Part shown: positions 8,701 through 17,700 of the stretch, in pieces
How positions within the stretch are numbered: position 1 is the first letter of the stretch
How the letters are laid out: each line of letters begins with the position of its first letter
Assembly: GCA_020831585.1 (NCBI GenBank)
Contig: JAFIGE010000003.1
Location: 1-64,000 of the forward strand
DNA from: Opitutales bacterium
Lineage (GTDB): Bacteria > Verrucomicrobiota > Verrucomicrobiia > Opitutales > Oceanipulchritudinaceae
Length of the DNA: 64,000 nucleotides
Direction of reading: 5' to 3'
Program-made: the position numbers and the translations under genes
The notes under the pieces: model-generated
What the model saw: the letters and a program-made list of their open reading frames with translations, nothing else
Databases searched by the model: none
What the model was told of the DNA's origin: nothing

Positions 8701-11301
8701 GACTTTGCCGCCAATGAGAGTCAGGGCCCCAACGGCTGGATCAACCTCCTCGGCCACCTCAAGGTGCCCTTTTTCGAGCGCCCGGCGGTGCACATCCTCA
8801 CTCTCGCCAATGAAGACAACACCACCGACCCCATCTGGATTCTCGGGGGTGATCTCGATGGGGATGGCCTCCGGCGGGATTATTCTCCCGCGAGCGACCC
8901 CTTCCACCTCGGGCGTCCGGCGGATGTCTCCTTCGTGAACTACCGGCGGGGCGTGCGCGAGCGCGATCTCGTGCGCGTGCGGCAGACCGTCCTCAGCGTC
9001 TTCGACCTGGATTTTCCCGTGCGCTGGTTTTCGGGGCTGCGGGGCTTTCGCGGCACCGGCCCGATCACGGGCGAATACCTCGTCTTTGAGGCCACGCGCG
9101 AGCTCGAGGTCCTGACCTCGAAAGAGATTTCCATCAGCTTTGGAGCGAGTGCCGACGCCCTCCCGCAGATCCGCCAGACCCAAGGGGCCATGCGCGTCAT
9201 CACCCGTGCCGCCGCGGATCCGGACGACGAGGCCAACCCCGGCATGGCCTTTCAGCGGCTGGGTGAAGTCACCGCGCTCGCCATCGAAGAAGCCGTCGGC
9301 GAAGGCTACCTCCTCGCCCCCGAGGCCCTGCGCTCTCTCGTGACCGACGAAGTCTACCACCACGTGCGCAGCCATGTGGCCGCTGTTTTGGGGGAGACGG
9401 CGGATGCGATGTATCCGCAACTCGTCGCTAACTTTACGCCGGGTACCGGCTTCAACCCGGCCTTCGATCTGGCAGGCTTTGTCGACCAATTCCTCAACGA
9501 TCCGGCTTTCCTCGTGAGCGCGCGGTCGCGGCTGGAGGACATGCTCGGTCCCTCGCCCTCGACTCCCGGCACACTCCTCTATGCGATCGACCGCGATCTG
9601 CTCCGCGCCAAGGCGGGGCTGCGCGCCTTCCACACGGCCTCCCGCTACTATCCCGACGATCCCTCCATCCCCGCCGAACTGCGCGGCACGCTCATCTACG
9701 ATCCCGATTACGGCGACGACCAACCCAGCGTCACCCTTCCCGCTCTCTTTGAAAAGCGGGATGGCAAACACATCAAGGTCCGGCAGCTCATCCAATACCT
9801 CGTCGCCACGATGGGCGGGGGCGAGGCCGGGGGGGCCATCGTGGGCATCCTTACCCAGTCCATTCCCAACCAGTTGGACAACGCCACCGTCGGCCTCGAC
9901 ACCATCGTAAAGACCCTGGAGCGCCTGGAAGAGCGTATCGATGAACTGCGCGCCAGTCTTCAGCCGGGCGGCACGCTCCGCGGCGAACTCGAACGCGCGC
10001 TCGAACAGGAGGCTCTCGAAGCCCGGAGCTTCGCGGCCCTCCTCGCGGAGGTGCGGGAGGACCTGCTCCTTGGCTTGAACCATCCCCGCTGGTTCGGCGA
10101 ACGCATGGGCGAAGACGGCCGCTTCTTCCGCGAGACAATGGTCCGCTACACGGATTTTGTCGCCAACGGGTCATTCTCCGGGGCCCTGCGTTCCACCCTC
10201 CGGGGCCATTTCTACGGCATCGATCTGGCCATCGACGATGCCTACGCCTCCTGCTTCCAGTTCCTCAGCCGCCTCCTCGCCGACACCTACGAGCAGATGT
10301 TCGGCATCTTTTTCCCCGATCCCCGCGCGGCGCTCGCCCCCCTCGCCGAATCCATCGGCTACGGCAAAATCTCGGGCAAGGTCCATTTCAACGGCGACAG
10401 CCTCCGCCTCCTTCGCCTCGACTTTGAGGGTAAGGTCAACTTCGGGGAGAGCTTCAATTACGGGCTCAAGCTTTACTTCATCATGAAGGCCCTCAAATCC
10501 GACGGTCCCGGCACCTGTGACTTCGGAGAGGGCAGCGTGGCCGTGGAGGCCAAGATCGGCCTCGCCATCATCGAGTCCGAGAGCAAGCCCAAGGGCAGAT
10601 GGGAGGACAAGCCGGACGGCACCCGCGAATACAAACTGGAGTCGCTCAAACCCAAGGAGAAGACCTTCGGGCTCGAGTTCCGCATGCTCCTGGTCGATGG
10701 AGATGTCCGTGGCATGGGCGGGGGCTTTTCCTGGAAGGGCAGCCTCGAACTCGGCCCCATGAAGCTCGAGAAACTCGCCGCCGCCTGTTCCTTCGGTGAT
10801 TTTGAGAACTTCTTCGCAGCCTCCGTGGCCGGGAAATTCGATAAGACGAAGGTCGAGATCGGGCTCTTCGCGGGCAAGACCTGCACGCTCGATCCGCTCA
10901 AGATGATCGATAAAAAGATCACCGAGCTGCTCACCGGTCCGGCCTTCACCGGTTTCTATGTCTATGCGGAGGGCTGGGTGCCGATCTATGATTTTGGCTG
11001 CCTCTTCAACGTTTCCATCGGGGTAGGGGCGGGCATCCTCTACGATGAGGTCGCTCCTGTCTGGGGCGGCAAGCTCATGGGGGGCATCAAGGCGCAGGCA
11101 GTGTGTCTGCTCACGGTGAAGGGTTCGCTCACCCTCGCATTCCTCAGCGAGGCCGGGGAGTTCAACTTCAGCGGCCTGCTCGATGTCTCCGCCGAACTCG
11201 GCTTCTGCCCCTTCTGTCTGAAATTCCGCATCTGTTCCACGGCCCAATATCTCGGGGCCACGGACACCTGGGACTTTGAATTCGCCGGCTCCTGCCCCTG
11301 A
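5752..11301 (+). CDS. Giant exported protein A of a three-gene operon, function unknown
   Basis: A 1849-residue protein I do not recognise. Residues 1-36 form a signal peptide (hydrophobic VLAVSCLCLSASGLQA, likely cleavage after LQA). Roughly residues 37-1150 are beta-rich, Ser/Thr/Gly/Asp-rich segments typical of extracellular sandwich domains, including an acidic DLDGDGLRRDY loop near 1034 that could bind calcium. Residues about 1160-1500 turn helical, with a likely coiled coil around 1380-1450 (heptad-like LDTIVKTLERLEERIDELRA). From about 1535 to the end there are alternating hydrophobic/polar glycine-rich stretches suggestive of many amphipathic beta strands, with several cysteines close to the C-terminus. 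The stop overlaps the next gene by one base (TGATG), implying translational coupling. The start at 5752 has no clear Shine-Dalgarno site. Export is well supported; any role (adhesion, surface assembly) is inference. Confidence 0.8.
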   Translation: MRNAPFLPVCLLWTAARWRFVLAVSCLCLSASGLQAQVNATVQNIWVGDRAIVVAPVNASATAHRGSTQVTFSRQLFQDFIGDVRVRVSLLDSSLNPVPLNDPSGKNPFFYESDPAFIFLSSFSNSSTQFFTYALQPAAGVVLDAGENYFISVQAQAFSGGGFVNVGSASATGAQRIFHFTNTDPNDVLVNVRTAVTAVSIQRRWAIATSPSAREFVARVSYEAFRYDGFTGGAGTDPIWIHVDLELREEGTHAPVPLVQSRFTTLRNVSRFDGPSGDRRPHQFTVSNEDFLIEPLGQLDTVNRRYYVHAVVRHVENPLFGTEMAGVDRATSNQRFLHFNGTLRYGAVDMQIHTITNNPTSGATFTAGSHHGTSLTFGLARWPGDDRLQVTGGTVNVSLFNSGVAVVTSGTSSLTATEDAAREGRANGLRVRRGATVNLTASGATSLITAYFPTGSGYSTNLDRNFEATVEVGNRALNAQLVPTGTFTLSTGGPFVTFEETKPLMLFTNSFVFDFSAGEIRFDITGAIGARFFDESRLGAAPLSDESLRIKPSNNNFFHWVRNVNHGPGVLRPDSRGGALLTATVSLNPGGLRAHYPLDARIIWGSGGVIAIVDDDIDPAASFLPSADPVEVRYRQDCPEGDCGDTFGTLVFAPDGEWIFDRRGGIWATGSLSAGAGEPDTGLRWGANNGGASFAHATAPFASGTFRMPGSFWVNGTGGPDVGSAANGVGVILGAGLDPDDPDLFDDPGSAAYASGTGLYAGLNLLPPPGHQAIATLGDADPVTFTLASWSKYYVRTSGVSGVHQAASGSFAGALPLYGYEITLATFGLNFLSNLNFDSVTSGNVFLGFPSDIDIPFQELTFTCVGAPDRASVGDDPLRRTLDYWVANIDIHYLLFSPGNRAEAACDASQPHVLTTAVGAFASNIREALFGYLYFERTGELMKPASEDAPEGAVFSLYSDANATLVGLGEETYDLSVSKVYFNDFAANESQGPNGWINLLGHLKVPFFERPAVHILTLANEDNTTDPIWILGGDLDGDGLRRDYSPASDPFHLGRPADVSFVNYRRGVRERDLVRVRQTVLSVFDLDFPVRWFSGLRGFRGTGPITGEYLVFEATRELEVLTSKEISISFGASADALPQIRQTQGAMRVITRAAADPDDEANPGMAFQRLGEVTALAIEEAVGEGYLLAPEALRSLVTDEVYHHVRSHVAAVLGETADAMYPQLVANFTPGTGFNPAFDLAGFVDQFLNDPAFLVSARSRLEDMLGPSPSTPGTLLYAIDRDLLRAKAGLRAFHTASRYYPDDPSIPAELRGTLIYDPDYGDDQPSVTLPALFEKRDGKHIKVRQLIQYLVATMGGGEAGGAIVGILTQSIPNQLDNATVGLDTIVKTLERLEERIDELRASLQPGGTLRGELERALEQEALEARSFAALLAEVREDLLLGLNHPRWFGERMGEDGRFFRETMVRYTDFVANGSFSGALRSTLRGHFYGIDLAIDDAYASCFQFLSRLLADTYEQMFGIFFPDPRAALAPLAESIGYGKISGKVHFNGDSLRLLRLDFEGKVNFGESFNYGLKLYFIMKALKSDGPGTCDFGEGSVAVEAKIGLAIIESESKPKGRWEDKPDGTREYKLESLKPKEKTFGLEFRMLLVDGDVRGMGGGFSWKGSLELGPMKLEKLAAACSFGDFENFFAASVAGKFDKTKVEIGLFAGKTCTLDPLKMIDKKITELLTGPAFTGFYVYAEGWVPIYDFGCLFNVSIGVGAGILYDEVAPVWGGKLMGGIKAQAVCLLTVKGSLTLAFLSEAGEFNFSGLLDVSAELGFCPFCLKFRICSTAQYLGATDTWDFEFAGSCP

Positions 11302-14300
11302 TGAAACACCGTCACCGCCATCTCTCTCTTTCCCTGCCCACCGCCCTGACGCTGGTCTTCTGCACCCTTGGGCTGAGCCTGCCCGTCGCGCCGGCAGCCC
11401 GCGCGCAGCCGCTCGAAAACACGCTCTTTGCCGCTGCCACCACCACGCTCGACGAGCATGGCCGCGCCTGGGCCTACCTTTCCTGGGCCGGTTCCGATTT
11501 GCGCCTGCTCGAGAATCCGCTCTTCGCCATCTATGTGAAGGAGTCGCCGGCTGATGATCTCTCCGCGAACTACCAGGCTCAGGCCCTCATTGGCCGCCAG
11601 ACAGAGCCGGCCACCGTCGCCGCGCTCCTCGAGCGTGGTCGGATGCTCGGCGAAGACCTGGACCTCTTGGAACAACGCCTCGACGGCCTCTTCGCCCAGT
11701 ATGTGCCTTCGCCGGACATCTCCCTCCCGGAGAAACTGGCCGCCATTGTCCTCGCCGCAGAGTTTCTGCCGGAGGTCGAGCGCAACCTCGCCCTGCTCGC
11801 CCGCCAACACCCCTCCGCCGCCATGGCCTCCGGCACCGGCTGGGCCTCCCGCCTTCCTGTGGGGGCCACCTGGACCTACGAAGTGCGCCTCTGTCCGCCT
11901 GATACGGTTCTTCCCGGCGAATGCACCCGAGTGGTTGCGCGGCTCAGCGTCACCGGTGGCGATCCCGTCATTCTTCCCGCGCCCGGCGCCCCCGCCGATC
12001 TTTCCTGGCGCGATCCGCGCGGCCACCTGAATATCCGCATCGCCTGGGCCACGCCGCCCGCCCTGCGCCAGCTCGCCCTTCTCCAGACGGGTTTTGACAT
12101 CTACCGCGTTGATCCGGATTTCTACGCCGTCAACTACGCCGGGCAGACCCTCGAGCCCGGCCGTCTCGCCGCCGACGAGCAGGCAAGCTCCCATCTCATC
12201 CGCCGCGCCAACAACCAGCCGATCTTTCCCGAGCGCAATATGGACCAGAGCGAACTCAACATCCTGGCCGCGCTTTCCCTCGATGGCGAAGAAGTGGAAA
12301 CCTTCTTTTTCGCCGACGATAACGACGCCTTTGCGCCGGGTGGCGCGCCCTTCCAGGACGGCGACCAATTCTATTACATGGTCGTCGCGCGCGACCTTCT
12401 CGGCCGCTCCGGCCTCTCCTCGCCCGGCACCCTCATGACGGTGTGCAGCCGCTACTCGCCTCCGGTGCCGGAGGGCATCCGCGTGGAGGTGTTGCCGCAA
12501 ATCGGCGCCGACGGTGAAAACGATCCCGTCTTCCGCATTGTCTGGACCCCAAACGATAATGCGGACCCGGAAAGCATCCGCACCGATGCCTACTTCGTCT
12601 ACCGCTGGCGTAACCCAAACGAGATCTTTGCGCTGAACGATCCCTTCGATCCCGCCCACCTCGCCGCCGCCTTCATCACCCACGAGGACGAAGTGGCCTT
12701 CCTCATCGCGGAAGACCTCTCCCCCGCCCGCCCCCGCCTCCTCCCCGGCGATCCAGAAGATGCCGCCAACCTCACCCACTGGTACACCGTGCGTGCGGTC
12801 AACCTGAGCGCCTGTCCGCCGGGTCTCGTGCTTTCCGGCCACAGCGCCCCCGTCTCCGGCGTATTGCGCCACTGGGACCCGCCCGGCGATCCCTCCGGCG
12901 AGCTCTTTCCCCGTTGCCCGAGCCCTTCCATCGATTACGTCGGCACCAACACCTTCGACGCCACCGCCAACCCCTTTTACCAGCGCCACCAACTCGTCGG
13001 TCTGCGTTGCCAGCGCACAGGAGACGACGGCATCGAGTGGGTCGAATACTACATCGGCCCCTTCACCGACGATCCCGCTGCCGACCGCGCCCAAGCCGAC
13101 TTCTTCCAGCGGGTCTACTTCCCGGAGGGGGCGGCCTATGTCGACACCTTCCCGGTCTTCCGCGGGGGCGTGGACGGTCCGCCTCCCGGTCCCACCCTCG
13201 CGGCGCGCGTCGGCACCCGTTGGGGCAGTGTCTCGGAATGGACGGGTGTCGGCCAAATCGGGATCTCCCCCGGCTTCTTCACTCTGAGCACCTTCAACGC
13301 CTCGCTCACCCTGTCCGAAGCCAAAGCCGGCGACTCGTGCCGCCAACACCTTACCGTCGATCCGGCCACGGGTGAAGTCACGCCCCTGCGCGTGCTTCTC
13401 AACCTGCCCGTCCGCACCCGCGAATACAAGGTCTACACCCGTTTCAACGACGGCCCCCTCGCCCTCGTTGCCCAGTGGCTCGGCGACTATCGCGAGGTCG
13501 ACGAGGTCGAAGTTTTCCTCGATCAATTCCCCGGCATGGACGGCACCCTCTGCGTCTATTATCAAAACTTCGACGCCGAGGGCACACCGGGTCTGCTCGT
13601 GCAACTGGGCTGCGTGGAGTTGACCGGTCTTCAGCCCATGCCGCCGCCCATGGTGGCCCGCGCGCGTCGCCTCACGGAGACGCCCGCCTCGATGTCTGTC
13701 GGCGGCGAAGGTTCCGGCGAAGTCTTCGGTTCCTTCAGCGATGACCCCGCCGCCTCTCCCGGCATTGAGCTGACCTGGTTCTGCCCACCCCATGGCGTGG
13801 AGCGTTTTGAAATCTGGATCGCCCGCGCCGACGGCAACCCGCTCCCCGATGACATCTCGGACGACCTCTATTCCCGCAAGACGACCGTGGCCAATTACGG
13901 GGGCGTCTGGGATGTGGACTTTTCCGTCTATGAAACCGGGCGTGTGGGCGTGAACATTGGCGAGCGCGGCAGCCCGGAGTTTTCCGCCCTCCTGGCCCTG
14001 GACAGCGCCGCTCACCATCATGTTTTCATCCGCTCCATCGGCCCGTCCGGGCGGGCCAGTGTCGATAGCAATATCGTCCGCATCGGCGGTACCCTGACCG
14101 CCCCGCCACCCGACCCGGAGGCACAAGTGCCCTGGCCCGCCCGGCAGATGGAGGGTCTCGGGGGCAACCCGCTGGCGGTGGCGCTTGCCGGCTACCGCGC
14201 GCGCTTTGTGGAAATTTTCCCCGACACCACTTTTCATTTCCGGGGAGGGGCCATCCGCATCGGACGCACAAACATGCCTTCGATGTTTCAGGCCAACAAC

Positions 14301-14768
14301 CCGATCCTGCCTCCCTCCGGTCCGCCCTGGCACTTCACCATTGGCCACCTCTCGCCCGAGCTTCAGCTCTTCGGTGTGCCCGATCTTGCCCTGATCCGCG
14401 AGGGCGACCGCGGGCTCCTCCCCATCGTCGTCTACCGCTATCAGGTCCCCGGGGGCGACTTTCCCGAGGTCTCCGGCGACATCTATCAGGTCACTCCGTT
14501 GATGCGCAATATCGCCGCCGAGTATGTCCCGGAAGGTGCTTTGCCCGGGGGCGGAAATGAGTTCGTCCAAACCCCCTACTGGGCCATTTTCGATCCCTAC
14601 ATCGCCGTCGTTCCAGGCACCGGCAGCAACCCCAACGATTGGGACATCGTCCTCATCGACCCGCAGTCCACCGTGCGCGGTGCCCATTATCGCTACCTCA
14701 TTGCCCGCTTTGATGACGAAGGTGAACTCCTCGCCATCTATCCCACCAACATCCTTGAAGTCCCATGA
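11301..14768 (+). CDS. Giant exported protein B of a three-gene operon, Fn3-like segments
   Basis: A 1155-residue exported protein of unknown function. A signal peptide covers residues 1-35 (LPTALTLVFCTLGLSLPVA core, ARA cleavage site). Residues about 225-400 and 780-930 contain fibronectin-III-like patterns (for example ADLSW, FDIYRVD, FYYMVVA, VERFEIWIAR), alternating with acidic loops. Cysteines are scattered through the chain, consistent with a disulfide-bonded extracellular protein. No catalytic motif, transmembrane anchor or PEP-CTERM tail is visible. It starts inside the stop codon of protein A and its own end overlaps protein C by 4 bp (14765-14768), so all three should be made in fixed order from one mRNA. 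The most economical inference is that A, B and C form one surface or secreted assembly. Confidence 0.8.
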   Translation: MKHRHRHLSLSLPTALTLVFCTLGLSLPVAPAARAQPLENTLFAAATTTLDEHGRAWAYLSWAGSDLRLLENPLFAIYVKESPADDLSANYQAQALIGRQTEPATVAALLERGRMLGEDLDLLEQRLDGLFAQYVPSPDISLPEKLAAIVLAAEFLPEVERNLALLARQHPSAAMASGTGWASRLPVGATWTYEVRLCPPDTVLPGECTRVVARLSVTGGDPVILPAPGAPADLSWRDPRGHLNIRIAWATPPALRQLALLQTGFDIYRVDPDFYAVNYAGQTLEPGRLAADEQASSHLIRRANNQPIFPERNMDQSELNILAALSLDGEEVETFFFADDNDAFAPGGAPFQDGDQFYYMVVARDLLGRSGLSSPGTLMTVCSRYSPPVPEGIRVEVLPQIGADGENDPVFRIVWTPNDNADPESIRTDAYFVYRWRNPNEIFALNDPFDPAHLAAAFITHEDEVAFLIAEDLSPARPRLLPGDPEDAANLTHWYTVRAVNLSACPPGLVLSGHSAPVSGVLRHWDPPGDPSGELFPRCPSPSIDYVGTNTFDATANPFYQRHQLVGLRCQRTGDDGIEWVEYYIGPFTDDPAADRAQADFFQRVYFPEGAAYVDTFPVFRGGVDGPPPGPTLAARVGTRWGSVSEWTGVGQIGISPGFFTLSTFNASLTLSEAKAGDSCRQHLTVDPATGEVTPLRVLLNLPVRTREYKVYTRFNDGPLALVAQWLGDYREVDEVEVFLDQFPGMDGTLCVYYQNFDAEGTPGLLVQLGCVELTGLQPMPPPMVARARRLTETPASMSVGGEGSGEVFGSFSDDPAASPGIELTWFCPPHGVERFEIWIARADGNPLPDDISDDLYSRKTTVANYGGVWDVDFSVYETGRVGVNIGERGSPEFSALLALDSAAHHHVFIRSIGPSGRASVDSNIVRIGGTLTAPPPDPEAQVPWPARQMEGLGGNPLAVALAGYRARFVEIFPDTTFHFRGGAIRIGRTNMPSMFQANNPILPPSGPPWHFTIGHLSPELQLFGVPDLALIREGDRGLLPIVVYRYQVPGGDFPEVSGDIYQVTPLMRNIAAEYVPEGALPGGGNEFVQTPYWAIFDPYIAVVPGTGSNPNDWDIVLIDPQSTVRGAHYRYLIARFDDEGELLAIYPTNILEVP

Positions 14769-17700
14769 ACCGCCCGTTCCGCCGACTCCTTGTTCCGGCC
14801 GCTCTCTTTCTCAGCGCGGTCCTCTGGCTACCGGCTGCCCAGGTCTCCCGCACGTCCGGTGAAATCCTCCTGCGCGGCGACTTCAACGGCGATGGCGTGG
14901 CCGACATCGCCCTCGTCGATCTCAATGCGGGTGGCCTCCGGATCGGCTTCGGTTTTTTTGATGGCGGTTTTTCCTGGGTGAACCTCGCCTCGGGCTTGCC
15001 CTCGGTGGAAGATGCCGCGGTCGGGAAAATCGATTTCCCCGACCGCGACCAAATCATTCTCGCGTCTGCCACGGGTAACCGCATCCGCGTGCTCACACCA
15101 GGCGCTTCCGGTGTCCCGGAGCCCCCGCGTGATATTTTCGTGCCGGGCATCGGGCCGGGCACCGTGGCACTTCCCCAGTTGGGACCGTTCCCATCGGGCG
15201 CTTTGGCGGATTTCGCCGTCGGCACGACCAAGGACGGAATCGGGACGGTGCCCCGCCTGCACTTTGTCCGAAACGCCGATCCGGCCACCCTCCTTGCTTC
15301 GGCAGATCTGCCGGTGCCGCCCGAGCGGCTGCGCATCTATCAGCCGCGGACCTCCGATTTGCCTCGACTCGGTTTTACCTACTTTACCGAAACGGGTGGT
15401 TTCTTCCGGTTGATAAACTCCGGCGGGCTTCCACCTTTTTCCACCCATTTTGAGATCAGTGGACTGGCACCGGGCACGGAGGTTCTCTCAGGCTTTTTCC
15501 GAAGCGACGCGACCAACGCCACCTTTCTCTTTTTCGTTCCCGGCGATTCCGGTTTTGTCGCCCGGTTAGCCGTTTTTCTAAGTGGCCAATATCTCCTCTT
15601 TCCTCCCACCTTCATGGACCTGGAAGTCGCGATCGAGCGGCTCGAAGTCATTGGTGCGCCCGGCCAGCAGCGCCTCGCCGCCTTTCTTGCTGATGGAAGC
15701 GTGCGCTTCTATCACTTTGAAGGAGCCCCTTCCAGTGCGCCGGAGCTGTTGGGCACCTTCACGCCCCCCCCCGGCGAACGCTATCTGCATGCCTTCCCCG
15801 TGTGGGGAGCGCCCGACAATCTGGAACTGCTCGCGGGTTCTTCCGGCGTGAGCACCCGCCTGGAGGCCTACACGCGCGCGCCCGACGGCACCTACAGCCT
15901 TGCCCGCAGCGACGCGCTCGTCCCGCCCATGGCCCGGTCCGGCGCGAGCACGCTCCTGCTCTTCACGAGCGATCCCTTTGCTTCCCTAAACGCCTCCCTG
16001 CGCGCCCGCCTGGCCGCCGGGGATTGGACCCTTGCCGCCGCCGTGGGCGTGTCCCCCAATCAGGCGGTGGCCGATGTGGCCCTCTTCGGGGATGCCGCAT
16101 CCGGTTTGGTCGAAGCGGGCACAGTCACGTTTGCGCGCCCCGCCGACGCCCTCTTCGCCCTGCCCAATCAATTGCGCCCCGATGTCTCCGCCTTCTCCCT
16201 GGATTCCGCCGACGGGGCTCTGCGCGGCGAAGCCACCCTCCAGCCCGATGGCGGCCACTTCCGCTCCAGCGTGCGGGCCTCCCTCCAATTCCGGGATCCC
16301 GCCGACGCGGGCATCGGCGAGTTGCTCTACCGCATCGGTCCCTCGCAGCCGTGGCAGCCTTACAGCGGGCCCTTTGTTGTGGGCGAGACGGCGCGCGTCG
16401 AATGGCTTTGGCGGGATGTGGCCAACCTCGAGGCATCGGCCATCCGCCAGGCCGACTTTATCATTGAACAGGCGCCCTGGGAGGCCGATTGCAACGGCGA
16501 TGGCATACCCGATTTTGTGCGCTCAGCCCTGGGCCTCGACCCCTGTGGTCCCGCCGATTCGGATGGCAACGGCGTTTCCGATTTCCTCGAAATTCTCCTC
16601 GGCGCGGAGCCTGCGGATCTCCTCGATCCTGATTTTCCATTCCCCGCTCCCGCCCCCGGCGAGTTTGCCCCGCCCCGACCCACGGGTGTCAACGACCTCA
16701 GCCAGTTCGATCTCGCCGTCACGCCCATTTCCACCACTGGCCAACCCGGTTTTCCTCCGGCCCTTGCCCTCAGCCTGAACGGGGTGGCCACAGAGGATAC
16801 TTTCGGGACCGTCGTCAGTGTGCGCGACCTCAACGGGCGCCTCGTCGGTCGACCGGGCGGTGTGCCTGATTTCGGTGGAACCGCCCCCACTTTCATCGAG
16901 ACGCGAGCGCAGGGTTTGCCCGGCGTGCCCGATCCCTCCGCCCTCATCACCCGCCTCGGCAGCAACGATCCGCGCCGCTTCCTCGTCGTCACTACGGGAA
17001 CGCGCTTTGAGATCGACTTCACCAGCCCGGATCCCGCCCGCGGGCGGGAGTTGCTGGGCTTCGTGCCGTTGCCCCGCCTCCAACCGGCGGAGATCGCCTA
17101 CACTTTCGAAGGCCGCCCGCCCGCCGAGGAGGCCGCCGCCTGGATCGCGGCCGCCCGCGCTGCTTACGCCGCCATCGAAAACGAGTTGGTTGCCACTACT
17201 TTGTCGTGGGAAACCACCCTTTCCGCGCTCCTCGCCGAATACATCATGGGCCGCCTCCTGCATGAACGCGGCGTTCTTCCCGCGCCCACGCTCACGCTCA
17301 CCCCCTTCCGCACCAGCGAGACCTCCGTCGAGCCCGATTTTGAGATCTTTCCCGAGCCCGACTACATCGATCTGCGCGTGGGCTTCGAAGTGGAGCCGCT
17401 CACCCTCCTCTCCCTCGAAGAACCGGATGATTCTGGCCAGGCTTACCGGCTGCACGCCATCCTCGGTTACGTCGCCGACCGCCTTGCCGATCCCACCGAC
17501 TCCGGTGCGCAAGCGCTCCGCCAACTCGCTGCCGCCGTCTACCAGGCCAGTGCGCGTGAACTCCATGGCCGTCCGCTCGAATTTCGCTCGCCCATCGACG
17601 TCCTGCGCGAGTTTTTCTGGTCGGGCGAACTCGACGAGCCCTACGCGGAAGCTGCCACCCTCAGTCCTGCAAACATCGCCGCCGCCATCGTCGCCCGTGA

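Noticed and set aside
11040-14687. 1215-codon open frame on the minus strand opposite giant protein B
   Set aside because: Low-complexity translation without signal peptide or motifs, while the plus strand has three linked signal-peptide genes with overlapping stops and starts.
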